Part shown: in pieces, positions 1 through 7,081 of the stretch | Layout of the letters: each line of letters opens with the position of its first letter | How positions within the stretch are numbered: position 1 is the first letter of the stretch | Source: JAFALX01 sp050734185 | GTDB lineage: Bacteria > Chloroflexota > Dormibacteria > Aeolococcales > Aeolococcaceae | Assembly (NCBI GenBank): GCA_050734185.1 | Contig: JBOHUE010000078.1 | Coordinates: 1 to 19,450 of the forward strand | Reading direction: 5' to 3' | DNA: 19,450 bases | The notes under the pieces: generated by a model | Seen by the model: the letters and a program-made list of their open reading frames with translations, nothing else | The model's database searches: none | What the model was told of the DNA's origin: nothing | Made by a program: the position numbers and the translations under genes

Positions 1-1
1 G

Positions 2-115
2 CCGGGGCCCGCTGCCGCCGGAGCGCGCGCGGCGGCCATCACGCTGGCGCTGGTTGCGCTCGTCTCCGGCGCACTGGCCTCACGGCGCGACGCGCCACAT
101 GTCCGTCCGCGCTGA
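2..115 (+). CDS. C-terminal end of a probable membrane protein (5' part outside window)
   Basis: An open frame runs in from the left edge at base 2 and stops at TGA 113-115, giving about 37 residues. It reads as an Ala-rich stretch, then a clean hydrophobic helix (AITLALVALVSGALA), then a short charged tail (SRRDAPHVRPR). That is how the last membrane helix and cytoplasmic tail of a transporter look, for example a 12- or 14-helix MFS permease. The family cannot be named from so little. The last 77 bases lie antisense to the end of the hydrolase gene, so the two genes converge and overlap. The alternative is a chance open frame, but the hydrophobic helix followed at once by a basic tail and a stop argues for a real gene end. 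Confidence 0.5.
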   Translation, partial: PGPAAAGARAAAITLALVALVSGALASRRDAPHVRPR

Positions 116-941
116 TGTGGTCCAGCACAAGGTCGTCGACCTCGTCCCAGTGAAGGTCCGGGATCCAGTGCGTGCCGCCGTCCAGCTCGACGAAGTGGTA
201 CGGGCCGTCGACATGGTTGGCCGTGTCCTCGGCAGCCTCGCGACCGAACGGGGCGTCGCGGTCGCCCCAGACGTACATCGTGGGCACCGGGTCACGTCCC
301 GGGCGCTGGTCTGATGGCAGCCGCAAGGCGCGGTACCAGTTGAGCGGGCCGGTGGGACCGACCTCGAGGACGTGGTCGACGTCCCGCGCAGCAAGGTCGG
401 CCGGCAGTCCGGTGGCGATCAGCGCCTGCTTCACGGCGAATCCGCGCGCGGCGTGGAAGGCCGCCTCGCCGGCGAACGGCGTCTGCATCAGCGGGATGTA
501 CGCCATGCGCAGCCGCTGACGCACGCCGCGGAGCGTCAGCGCGAGCGAGAGCGTGTGCGGTGTCGACAGCACCGTCACCGTCAGCAGCCGCTGCGGCAGG
601 TGCGCGGCCAGCGCCCACGCGATCGTGCCGCCCCAGTCGTGACCGATGACGTGGAACTGCGGTGAATCCAGCGCCGTCGCCACCCGCGCAACGTCGGACA
701 TGAGCGCGCTGACGCGGTACGACTCCACACCCTCGGGCGTGGCGCCGGCGCTGTACCCGCGCTGGTCGTAGGCGACGGCATGGAAGCCGGCGTCACCGAG
801 CGACTCCAGCGCCTGCATCCAGCACTGCGACGACTGCGGAAACCCGTGCAGCAGCAGCACGAGCTGACCCGTGCGTGGCCCCGCCTCGAGCGCATCGAAC
901 CGGAGACCGCCGGCGGCGATACGTCGTTCTTCGATGGCCAC
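39..941 (-). CDS. alpha/beta hydrolase, epoxide hydrolase-like
   Basis: 300 residues, GTG start at 941. It is an alpha/beta-hydrolase-fold enzyme. HGFP at 32-35 is the oxyanion-hole loop, and the nucleophile elbow GHDWGG puts an aspartate at 102. A cap-domain NWYRAL carries Tyr203, the acid lies in WGDRD (227-229), and the catalytic histidine is in GGTHW (His258). An Asp nucleophile with the HGxP motif and a cap tyrosine fits soluble epoxide hydrolases, which open epoxides to diols through an ester intermediate. Haloalkane dehalogenases and fluoroacetate dehalogenases share the Asp nucleophile, so the substrate is open. No signal peptide is seen, so it is probably cytoplasmic. The last 20 or so residues are Arg/Pro-rich, lie past the normal end of the fold and are antisense to the neighbouring gene; they look like read-through to a late stop. 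It is transcribed divergently from the phosphoketolase. Confidence 0.88.
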   Translation of the reverse strand: MAIEERRIAAGGLRFDALEAGPRTGQLVLLLHGFPQSSQCWMQALESLGDAGFHAVAYDQRGYSAGATPEGVESYRVSALMSDVARVATALDSPQFHVIGHDWGGTIAWALAAHLPQRLLTVTVLSTPHTLSLALTLRGVRQRLRMAYIPLMQTPFAGEAAFHAARGFAVKQALIATGLPADLAARDVDHVLEVGPTGPLNWYRALRLPSDQRPGRDPVPTMYVWGDRDAPFGREAAEDTANHVDGPYHFVELDGGTHWIPDLHWDEVDDLVLDHISADGHVARRAVRPVRRRRAQPAPA

Positions 942-950
942 AGCCAGTCG

Positions 951-956
951 AGCCTA
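951..956 (-). promoter_or_regulatory. putative -10 box (TAGGCT) of the hydrolase gene
   Basis: On the minus strand TAGGCT fits the TAnnnT consensus of actinobacterial-type -10 boxes and ends 9 bases before the GTG at 941. There is no room for a ribosome binding site, so the transcript would be leaderless or nearly so. The box lies in the 62-base divergent gap shared with the phosphoketolase gene. No clear -35 box was seen. Confidence 0.45.
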
Positions 957-1003
957 GCAGTGTCTTAACCCGAGTGCAGCGTCCATCGCGCGAAGATGCG
1001 CCC

Positions 1004-3394
1004 GTGACGAGCGGACCCGCCCCCGCGGTCGCTGCCGACACCGCCCTGGCCGGCGAGGAGCTGGCCGCGGACGTCGACTACTGGCGGGCTGCGAACTACC
1101 TGACCGTCGCGCAGATCTATCTGCAGGCCAATCCGCTCCTGCGCGAGCCGCTGCGCGCCGAGCACATAAAGCCGCGGCTGCTCGGGCACTGGGGCACCTC
1201 GCCCGGGCTCAACCTCGTGTACACGCAGCTCAACCGGCTGATCAAACGGCACGACGCCAACGTCATCTACATCACCGGGCCGGGCCACGGCGGCCCCGCG
1301 CTGCTGGCGAACGTGTACCTCGAGGGCACGTACTCCGAGATCTATCCCGACGTCTCACCCGACCACACCGGGCTGCTGCGGCTGGTGCGCCAGTTCTCGA
1401 CTCCCGGCGGTGTGCCGAGCCACGTCAGCGTGCCAACGCCTGGCTCCATTCACGAGGGCGGTGAGCTCGGCTACGCGTTGGTGCATGCGTTTGGCGCGGC
1501 CTTCGACAACCCCGACCTCGTTGTGGCCTGCGTCGTCGGCGACGGCGAGGCGGAGACCGGTCCGCTCGAGGGGTCGTGGAAGGGCGTGCGCTTCCTCAAC
1601 CCGGCACGCGACGGCGCGGTGCTGCCGATCCTGCACCTCAACCAGTTCAAGATCTCCGGACCCACGGTGCTCGGTCGCGTCGCGCCCGAGGACGTGTCGG
1701 AGCTGCTGCACGCGCAGGGCTACGAACCGCATGTCGTCGAGGGCAGCGATCCAGAGGCGGTGCATCGCGATCTCGCCGCCGCTCTGGAGAGCGCATACCA
1801 GCGAATCCGCGAGATTCAGGAGCGAGCGCGGATGCATGGCGTGACCGCGCGCGAGCGCTGGCCGGCCATCGTGCTGCGCACGCCGAAGGGATGGACCTGC
1901 CCGCGCGAATTGGACGGTGTGCGCATCGAAGGCACCTGGCGCGCACATCAGGTGCCGATCGCGGATCCTCGGACGAACCCCGCGCATCTGCAGGCGCTGG
2001 AGCAGTGGATGCGTTCGTACGGACCCGAACGCGTTTTTGACGAGTCAGGCCGATTCATCAGGACGCTCGCCGACCTCGCCCCGCACGGCGAACGGCGCAT
2101 GGGCTCAAACCCGCACGCCAACGGCGGGCGTCTGTGGGTGCCGCTCGACATCCCTGACTACGTCGACTACGCCGTTGCGGTCGACAGACCCGGCACAACG
2201 CATGTGGAGTCGACGAGCCGGCTCGGGATGATGATGCGCGACATCTTCGTGCGCGACCGCAGCCGCAACAGCTTCCGCCTGTTCTGCCCCGACGAGACCA
2301 ATTCGAATCGTCTCGGTGCGGTGTTCGAGGTGGAGAACCGCTGCCTCATGGAGCCGGCCGGCCCGGACGACGTCAACCTGTCGCCCGACGGTCGCGTCAT
2401 GGAGGTGCTCTCCGAACACAACTGCCAGGGATGGCTCGAGGGCTACGTGCTCACCGGCCGCCACGGACTGTTCGCGACCTACGAGGCCTTCGCGATGGTG
2501 TCGGCGTCGATGGCTGTGCAGCACACCAAGTGGCTGGAGGTGGCGCGCGACCTGCGCTGGCGCGAGCCGGTGCCGTCGCTGAACATCCTGCTGACGTCGA
2601 CCTGCTGGCGCAACGATCACAACGGCTTCAGCCATCAGGGCCCTGGGCTGATCGACACCATGATCTCGATGAGCGGATCGGTGGTTCGCGTCTACGTGCC
2701 GCCGGACGCGAACTGCCTGCTGTCCGTGGCCGACCACTGTTTCCGAACGCGCGACTACGTCAATCTGATCGTGATCGACAAGCAGCCGGAGCTGCAGTAC
2801 CTCGACATCGACGCCGCGCGCGAACACTGCGCGCGGGGAGCATCGGTGTGGCAGTGGGCGTCGAACGCCGGCAGCGGCGAGCCGGAGATCGTCATGGCGT
2901 GTGCGGGCGACGTGCCGACACTGGAGTCGCTCGCTGCGACGGCGCTCCTGCGTGAGTACGTGCCCGAGCTGCGCGTACGCTTCGTCAACGTCGTCGACCT
3001 CATGATCCTCGAGCCGCCGGACGACCACCCGCACGGTCTCAGCGACGCGTTCTTCGATGACCTCTTCACCGCGGACCGCGATGTGGTGTTCGCGTTCCAC
3101 GGGTATGCGCGTGCGCTGCATCAGATCGTGCACGGCCGTCCCGGCGACGATCGCTTCCACGTGCACGGCTTCATCGAGCAGGGCACCACCACGACGCCGT
3201 TCGACATGGTGGTGCTCAACCGCATGAGCCGGTACCACCTTGTGCGGGACGCGCTGTCGCGGGTGCGGCGACCGCTGCAGCGCGGACTTGAGCTGCTCGC
3301 GTTCTGCGAGTCGCAGCTGCAGCGGCACCACGCGTACGTGCGTGAGCACCTCGAAGACATGCCCGAGGTGCGCGACTGGACATGGCCGTACTGA
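1004..3394 (+). CDS. xfp: phosphoketolase (xylulose 5-phosphate / fructose 6-phosphate)
   Basis: 796 residues, the usual XFP length. This thiamine-diphosphate enzyme splits xylulose 5-phosphate or fructose 6-phosphate with phosphate into acetyl phosphate plus glyceraldehyde 3-phosphate or erythrose 4-phosphate. Hallmarks in order: GHWGTSPG (His62), GPGHGG (His95), SIHEGGELGY (His150), the ThDP/Mg motif GDGEAETGP (Asp180) with HLNQFKI (Asn213), TPKGWT (Lys295), WRAHQVP (His315-Gln316), PDETNSN (Ser434), GRHGLFATYE (Tyr493) and DHNGFSHQ (Asn540, His544). All match residues of the Bifidobacterium enzyme's active site. The Mg loop reads HLNQF where HLNGY is typical. GTG 1004 was chosen because the open frame extends upstream to 875 only by overlapping the divergent hydrolase, and the family's N-terminal WRAANYL motif starts about 26 residues in. 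No acetate kinase or phosphotransacetylase lies nearby to use the acetyl phosphate. Confidence 0.96.
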   Translation: MTSGPAPAVAADTALAGEELAADVDYWRAANYLTVAQIYLQANPLLREPLRAEHIKPRLLGHWGTSPGLNLVYTQLNRLIKRHDANVIYITGPGHGGPALLANVYLEGTYSEIYPDVSPDHTGLLRLVRQFSTPGGVPSHVSVPTPGSIHEGGELGYALVHAFGAAFDNPDLVVACVVGDGEAETGPLEGSWKGVRFLNPARDGAVLPILHLNQFKISGPTVLGRVAPEDVSELLHAQGYEPHVVEGSDPEAVHRDLAAALESAYQRIREIQERARMHGVTARERWPAIVLRTPKGWTCPRELDGVRIEGTWRAHQVPIADPRTNPAHLQALEQWMRSYGPERVFDESGRFIRTLADLAPHGERRMGSNPHANGGRLWVPLDIPDYVDYAVAVDRPGTTHVESTSRLGMMMRDIFVRDRSRNSFRLFCPDETNSNRLGAVFEVENRCLMEPAGPDDVNLSPDGRVMEVLSEHNCQGWLEGYVLTGRHGLFATYEAFAMVSASMAVQHTKWLEVARDLRWREPVPSLNILLTSTCWRNDHNGFSHQGPGLIDTMISMSGSVVRVYVPPDANCLLSVADHCFRTRDYVNLIVIDKQPELQYLDIDAAREHCARGASVWQWASNAGSGEPEIVMACAGDVPTLESLAATALLREYVPELRVRFVNVVDLMILEPPDDHPHGLSDAFFDDLFTADRDVVFAFHGYARALHQIVHGRPGDDRFHVHGFIEQGTTTTPFDMVVLNRMSRYHLVRDALSRVRRPLQRGLELLAFCESQLQRHHAYVREHLEDMPEVRDWTWPY

Positions 3395-3410
3395 ACCCGC
3401 AGTACGAGTT

Positions 3411-3422
3411 GGCATAATTGCC
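3411..3422 (+). promoter_or_regulatory. putative promoter/operator upstream of the binding-protein gene
   Basis: In the 73-base gap after the phosphoketolase lies GGCATAATTGCC, a GGCA-N4-TGCC inverted repeat. It contains CATAAT (3413-3418), the most AT-rich hexamer in the area and one mismatch from TATAAT. A repressor site over a -10 box would look like this, but the arms are only 4 bp and no good -35 box is visible. A weak dyad, CTCG-GTC-CGAG, follows at 3426-3436. Transcription from here would start about 40 bases before the ATG at 3468. Confidence 0.35.
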
Positions 3423-3467
3423 CGCCTCGGTCCGAGCCGGCGCATCGGGCCGCTTCAGGAGGTGGAC

Positions 3468-5117
3468 ATGGACAACTCGGCCATCGACAGGCTTGTGTCA
3501 GACCTCATTCACGGGCGCGTCACGCGCCGGCAGTTCGTCGGGCGGGCCGTCGCGCTGGGTGTGTCCGCCTCCGGCATCGGCGTGCTGCTCGAGGCGTGCG
3601 GCCAGGCCGCCACGACCTCGCCCTCGGCGACCGCCGCCCCGGCGGCGAATCAGACCATCACCATCGGGCAGTCGGTCGACAACTACGTTGCCAGCGGGCT
3701 GAAATCCTACATCGGTGCATACCCGGTCAACACCAACATGTACGAGCGGCTGGCCCTGCTCAATCCGGACTACTCGGTCAGCCCGTGGCTCGCCACGAGC
3801 TGGGAGCACACGGGAACGAACACCGTCCGCTTCCACCTTCGCACCGACGTGAAGTTCAGCGACGGGACGCCCATGACGGCGGCCGACGTGAAATACACGT
3901 TCGACCGGCAGGCGGCGGGCGGCGGCGGCCTCCCGATGCTCGGAGCCAGCTCCACCGTGGTCGTCGACCCCGCCACCGTCGACGTCACACCGACGAAGAC
4001 CAACTACCGTCTCGTCGAGGAGTTGGTGCATCCCGAGTACGGCATCCTCAAGACCGGGACGGTGTTCGGGCAGGCGAACTCGGGCACCGGGCCGATGATG
4101 TTCTCCGAATACGTCCAGGGTGACCACATCACCGTCGTCCGCAACCCCGTGTACTGGGGCACCAAGCCGATCGCGGCGACCATGACGCACAAGTTCATCC
4201 CGGATGCCACGTCGCGCGTGCTGGCGTTGCAGGGCGGGCAGCTCGACCTCGTCGTGGATGTTGCGCGCTCGGCGGTGGGCAACCTGAAGTCGGGAAGCAG
4301 CACGCGCGTCAGCACTGCTCCCGTCGGCCAGTACCAGGCGATGTACATCAACACCCACGGCACCGCGCCGTACGACCTCGGCCAGGATCCCGTGCTCCGG
4401 CAGGCCATCGAAAACGGGTTCGACCGCAAGGGCTACATCGCCACGGTGCTCGCCGGCCTGGGCGAGGACGTGCAAACGTTCCTGCCGCCGGGGATCCTCG
4501 GGCAGTACGCGTCGCTGGTGAAGGGCTTCCAGTACGATCCGTCGGCGGCCAAGGCTGCTCTGCAGAACGCCGGCTGGGCGCCTGGCAGCGACGGCATTCG
4601 CGCCAAGGGCGGCAGGAGGCTCAGCCTGACGCTGGTGACCGGATTCCCGGACGCGGTGTCGAACCAGGGGGCGCCCGAGTTCGTGCAGGCGCAGCTCAAG
4701 GCGATCGGGATAGACGTGCAGATCAAGACCGCACCGGACAGCGCGAGCTACACGAGCTTCCTCGCGGCCGGGGCCGGCGACCTGTTCGTGGAGACCGGCA
4801 ACCAGAACGACGGCAACGCGGCCTTCCTGCCGACGATCATCTTCTACCGGGGTCAGACGTTCGGCAATTACCCCAAGTACTTCGGTCCAGGCGGTGCGGT
4901 GGACGACGGCATCACCGCGGCCCTTGCCGCCACCTCGGATACGCAGGCGGCGCAGGACATCGCGCAGGCGTTCCACGAGCTGCTCGACAACGACAAGGCA
5001 TACGTGCAGCTGGCCGGCCTCAGCCGCATCTATGGCCTGCGCTCCAACATCGCCGGATTCAAGCCGCACGCCTCGAACGTGAACCAGAACTGGACGACGG
5101 TCTACCGGACGGCGTGA
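3468..5117 (+). CDS. ABC transporter substrate-binding protein, peptide/nickel family 5, Tat lipoprotein
   Basis: 549 residues. ATG 3468 is fixed by a perfect AGGAGG at 3457-3462, five bases upstream. The N-terminus carries a twin-arginine motif (TRRQFV, 19-24), a hydrophobic stretch, and a lipobox LLEAC with Cys44. The protein is therefore predicted to be exported folded by Tat and lipid-anchored outside the membrane. The mature part is a family 5 extracellular solute-binding protein (DppA/OppA/NikA type). It has the YERLALLNPDYSVSPWLATSW opening block and the family signature VKFSDGTPMTAADVKYTFDR. It would capture oligopeptides or another solute for the two permeases that follow; the real substrate cannot be read from sequence. 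It is the first gene of the operon and is separated from the first permease by a GC hairpin. A longer in-frame extension back to 3240 overlaps the phosphoketolase and is not used. Confidence 0.93.
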   Translation: MDNSAIDRLVSDLIHGRVTRRQFVGRAVALGVSASGIGVLLEACGQAATTSPSATAAPAANQTITIGQSVDNYVASGLKSYIGAYPVNTNMYERLALLNPDYSVSPWLATSWEHTGTNTVRFHLRTDVKFSDGTPMTAADVKYTFDRQAAGGGGLPMLGASSTVVVDPATVDVTPTKTNYRLVEELVHPEYGILKTGTVFGQANSGTGPMMFSEYVQGDHITVVRNPVYWGTKPIAATMTHKFIPDATSRVLALQGGQLDLVVDVARSAVGNLKSGSSTRVSTAPVGQYQAMYINTHGTAPYDLGQDPVLRQAIENGFDRKGYIATVLAGLGEDVQTFLPPGILGQYASLVKGFQYDPSAAKAALQNAGWAPGSDGIRAKGGRRLSLTLVTGFPDAVSNQGAPEFVQAQLKAIGIDVQIKTAPDSASYTSFLAAGAGDLFVETGNQNDGNAAFLPTIIFYRGQTFGNYPKYFGPGGAVDDGITAALAATSDTQAAQDIAQAFHELLDNDKAYVQLAGLSRIYGLRSNIAGFKPHASNVNQNWTTVYRTA

Positions 5118-5124
5118 CCGGCAT

Positions 5125-5141
5125 CGCCCGCGCGGCGGGCG
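5125..5141 (+). other. GC-rich intercistronic hairpin
   Basis: CGCCCGC and GCGGGCG pair perfectly over 7 bp around a GCG loop. The hairpin sits 7 bases after the binding-protein stop and 19 bases before the permease start. No T-run follows, so it is not a classic intrinsic terminator. In transporter operons such a stem often protects the upstream message from 3' exonucleases or causes partial termination, so that the binding protein is made in excess over the permeases. That role is inferred here. Confidence 0.5.
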
Positions 5142-5160
5142 GCGTCCACATGCGGGTGCG

Positions 5161-6111
5161 ATGAGCACGAGGGCCTACATCCTGCGGCGGGTGCTGGCCC
5201 TCATCCCGCTGTGGATCGGGATCAGCGCGATCGCCTTCATCATCGGCCACCTCGCTCCCGGCGACCCCGGCAACGCCGTGCTCGGAATCCGGCTCGGCCG
5301 CCCGCCGACGCCGGCCGAGCTGCACGCGTTCGATCATGCGGCCGGCATCGACCGTCCCATCGTCGTGCAGTACTTCAGCTGGCTCGCCAACGCTGCGCGC
5401 GGCAACCTCGGGGTCTCGTATCAGTCCAACGACAGCGTTGCGCACATCCTCTTCTCCCACGTGGGGGCGACGATCCTTCTGGCTTCGGCCGCCCTGCTGA
5501 TCGCCTCCGCGGTGGCGGTACCGCTCGGCGTGCTCGCGGCGCAACATCGCAACACTCCAATCGACGGCGCACTCCGCGCAGTGTCGACACTGACATCGTC
5601 CGTTCCGAACTTCGCCGTCGGCTACCTGCTCATCGTGCTGTTCGCTGTCGAGCTGCAGCTGCTGCCGGCGCAGGGTGCATCCGAACCCACGTCCATCATC
5701 CTGCCCGCGCTGACCGCCGCGATTCCCTATACCGGCATCGTGATGCGGCTCATGCGCGCGTCGATGCTCGACGTCATGGGCGAGGACTACATCCGCACGG
5801 CGCGGGCCAAGGGTGTTTCGGAGCGTTCCATCGTGTACCGCCACGTGCTGCGCAACGCGTTCGGAGCGGTGCTCACGTACCTCGGCCTCACCTACGCCGA
5901 ACTCATCGCCGCCAACGCGGTCGTCGAGCCGGTCTTCGCATGGCCGGGCATCGGGCTCGTGCTCAACACCGCGATCCACCAGCGCGATTTTCCGGTGATC
6001 CAGGGCTTCGTGCTGTTTGCCGGCACGCTCTTCCTCCTCGTCAACCTGGCCGTCGACATCGCGTACGTTTCGCTCGATCCCCGCACCCGCACCGGACAGG
6101 TCGCCGCATGA
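5161..6111 (+). CDS. ABC transporter permease, DppB/OppB type
   Basis: 316 residues, six predicted membrane helices, integral inner-membrane protein. The N-terminus is the standard DppB block (MSTRAYILRRVLALIPLWIG, then a helix ending HLAPGDP). A QYFSWLANAARGNLGVSY segment follows. The cytoplasmic EAA loop lies near residues 205-225 (EDYIRTARAKGVSERSIVYRHVLRNA) and is the surface that docks an ABC ATPase. The C-terminus VNLAVDIAYVSLDPR is also typical. It forms the channel with the next gene. Its TGA overlaps that gene's ATG (ATGA), so translation is coupled. No strong Shine-Dalgarno precedes 5161. No in-frame alternative start nearby gives a better fit, since nearby ATG 5150 and GTG 5156 are out of frame. 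Confidence 0.93.
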   Translation: MSTRAYILRRVLALIPLWIGISAIAFIIGHLAPGDPGNAVLGIRLGRPPTPAELHAFDHAAGIDRPIVVQYFSWLANAARGNLGVSYQSNDSVAHILFSHVGATILLASAALLIASAVAVPLGVLAAQHRNTPIDGALRAVSTLTSSVPNFAVGYLLIVLFAVELQLLPAQGASEPTSIILPALTAAIPYTGIVMRLMRASMLDVMGEDYIRTARAKGVSERSIVYRHVLRNAFGAVLTYLGLTYAELIAANAVVEPVFAWPGIGLVLNTAIHQRDFPVIQGFVLFAGTLFLLVNLAVDIAYVSLDPRTRTGQVAA

Positions 6112-7010
6112 TCCAGCCGGACCGCGCGATCGATGTCAGCACGCTCGGCGTCAACGTCAGCGCGCTCGAGCATCTGCGCCCGCGCCGAGTAGGTCTCGCA
6201 CGACGAATCCTCGGCTCGGCGACCGGGCGTGTCGGGGCTGCGCTGCTCCTGCTCGTGGTGGCCGCCGCCGTGCTCGGTCCGGTCGTGAGCCCGCACGACC
6301 CTACCGTGATCAATCCGCCCGAGGCGTTGCGATCCCCGAGCGGCTCGCATCCGTTCGGCACCGACAACCTGGGACGCGACCAGCTGTCGCGCGTGCTTGC
6401 CGGCGCCCGCGTGTCGCTGTCGCTCGCGGTGATCACCGGACTCCTGTCGATGGCGATCGGACTCGTCATCGGCGCGATCAGCGGCTACGCGGGCGGGTGG
6501 GTCGACGCGACGCTGATGCGCCTCGTCGATCTGCTCCTCGCGTTTCCCCAGATCATCCTCGCGCTCGCCATCGCGGGAACGCTCGGCGAGGGATACACGA
6601 GCCTGCTGATCGCAATGGTCTCGACGATGTGGGCGCGCTACGCGCGCTTGATCCGCGGCGCGGTGCTCGCGGAGCGATCGCGGTCGTACGTCGAGGCGTC
6701 GCGCGGGCTCGGCGCCGGCGCGACGCGCCTCATCGCGCGCCACATCCTGCCCAACGTGGTCTGGCCGTTCATCGTCCTGCTCAGCCTCGAGATGGGCCGG
6801 ATCGTGCTGCTGGTCGCGGCGCTTGACTACCTGGGAGTCGGCGTGCAACCCCCGACGCCGGAGTGGGGCACCATGGTCGCCGACGCGCGGCTGTTCATCT
6901 TCGATGCGCCCTGGATGATCCTGTTCCCGGGAATCGCGATCGCGGTCACCGTCGCCGCGTTCAACCTGGTGGGTGAAGGGCTGCGCGACGCCATCGACCC
7001 GCGCTCGTGA
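6108..7010 (+). CDS. ABC transporter permease, DppC/OppC type
   Basis: 300 residues. ATG 6108 overlaps the stop of the upstream permease by 4 bases. The family order is complete: an N-terminal cytoplasmic tail of about 35 residues, the first helix (about 42-60), the extracytoplasmic HPFGTDNLGRDQLSRVLAGAR signature (about 82-102), and five further helices. The ATPase-contacting EAA loop is SYVEASRGLGAGATRLIARH. The GVGVQPPTPEWGTMVADA block near the C-terminus is diagnostic of DppC/OppC/NikC. It pairs with the preceding permease as the membrane channel. No DppD/DppF ATPase gene follows, so the transporter must borrow ATPases encoded elsewhere, or the operon has been split. Confidence 0.93.
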   Translation: MIQPDRAIDVSTLGVNVSALEHLRPRRVGLARRILGSATGRVGAALLLLVVAAAVLGPVVSPHDPTVINPPEALRSPSGSHPFGTDNLGRDQLSRVLAGARVSLSLAVITGLLSMAIGLVIGAISGYAGGWVDATLMRLVDLLLAFPQIILALAIAGTLGEGYTSLLIAMVSTMWARYARLIRGAVLAERSRSYVEASRGLGAGATRLIARHILPNVVWPFIVLLSLEMGRIVLLVAALDYLGVGVQPPTPEWGTMVADARLFIFDAPWMILFPGIAIAVTVAAFNLVGEGLRDAIDPRS

Positions 7011-7040
7011 TCGTGAGGTCGACACGGGCCCCGCGAGCCG

Positions 7041-7046
7041 TAGGCT
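7041..7046 (+). promoter_or_regulatory. putative -10 box (TAGGCT) of the NMT1-like gene
   Basis: TAGGCT fits TAnnnT and lies 35 bases before the ATG at 7082. A Shine-Dalgarno GGAG at 7071-7074 comes between, so this would be a leadered transcript with a roughly 30-base 5' UTR. It would allow the gene to be expressed apart from the permease operon. No -35 box is clear. Confidence 0.35.
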
Positions 7047-7081
7047 GTCACGGCGCATCCAATGTTCACCGGAGAGCCGCC

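Noticed and set aside
2105..5168. Two long minus-strand frames (2105-3445 and 3498-5168) antisense to the phosphoketolase and binding-protein genes
   Set aside because: Both are shadows of well-identified genes; the translations show no recognisable fold or membrane pattern.
7011..7081. Possible thiamine (TPP) riboswitch before the NMT1/THI5-like gene
   Set aside because: The gap is only 71 bases, too short for the usual aptamer plus expression platform, and no CTGAGA-type conserved element is seen.
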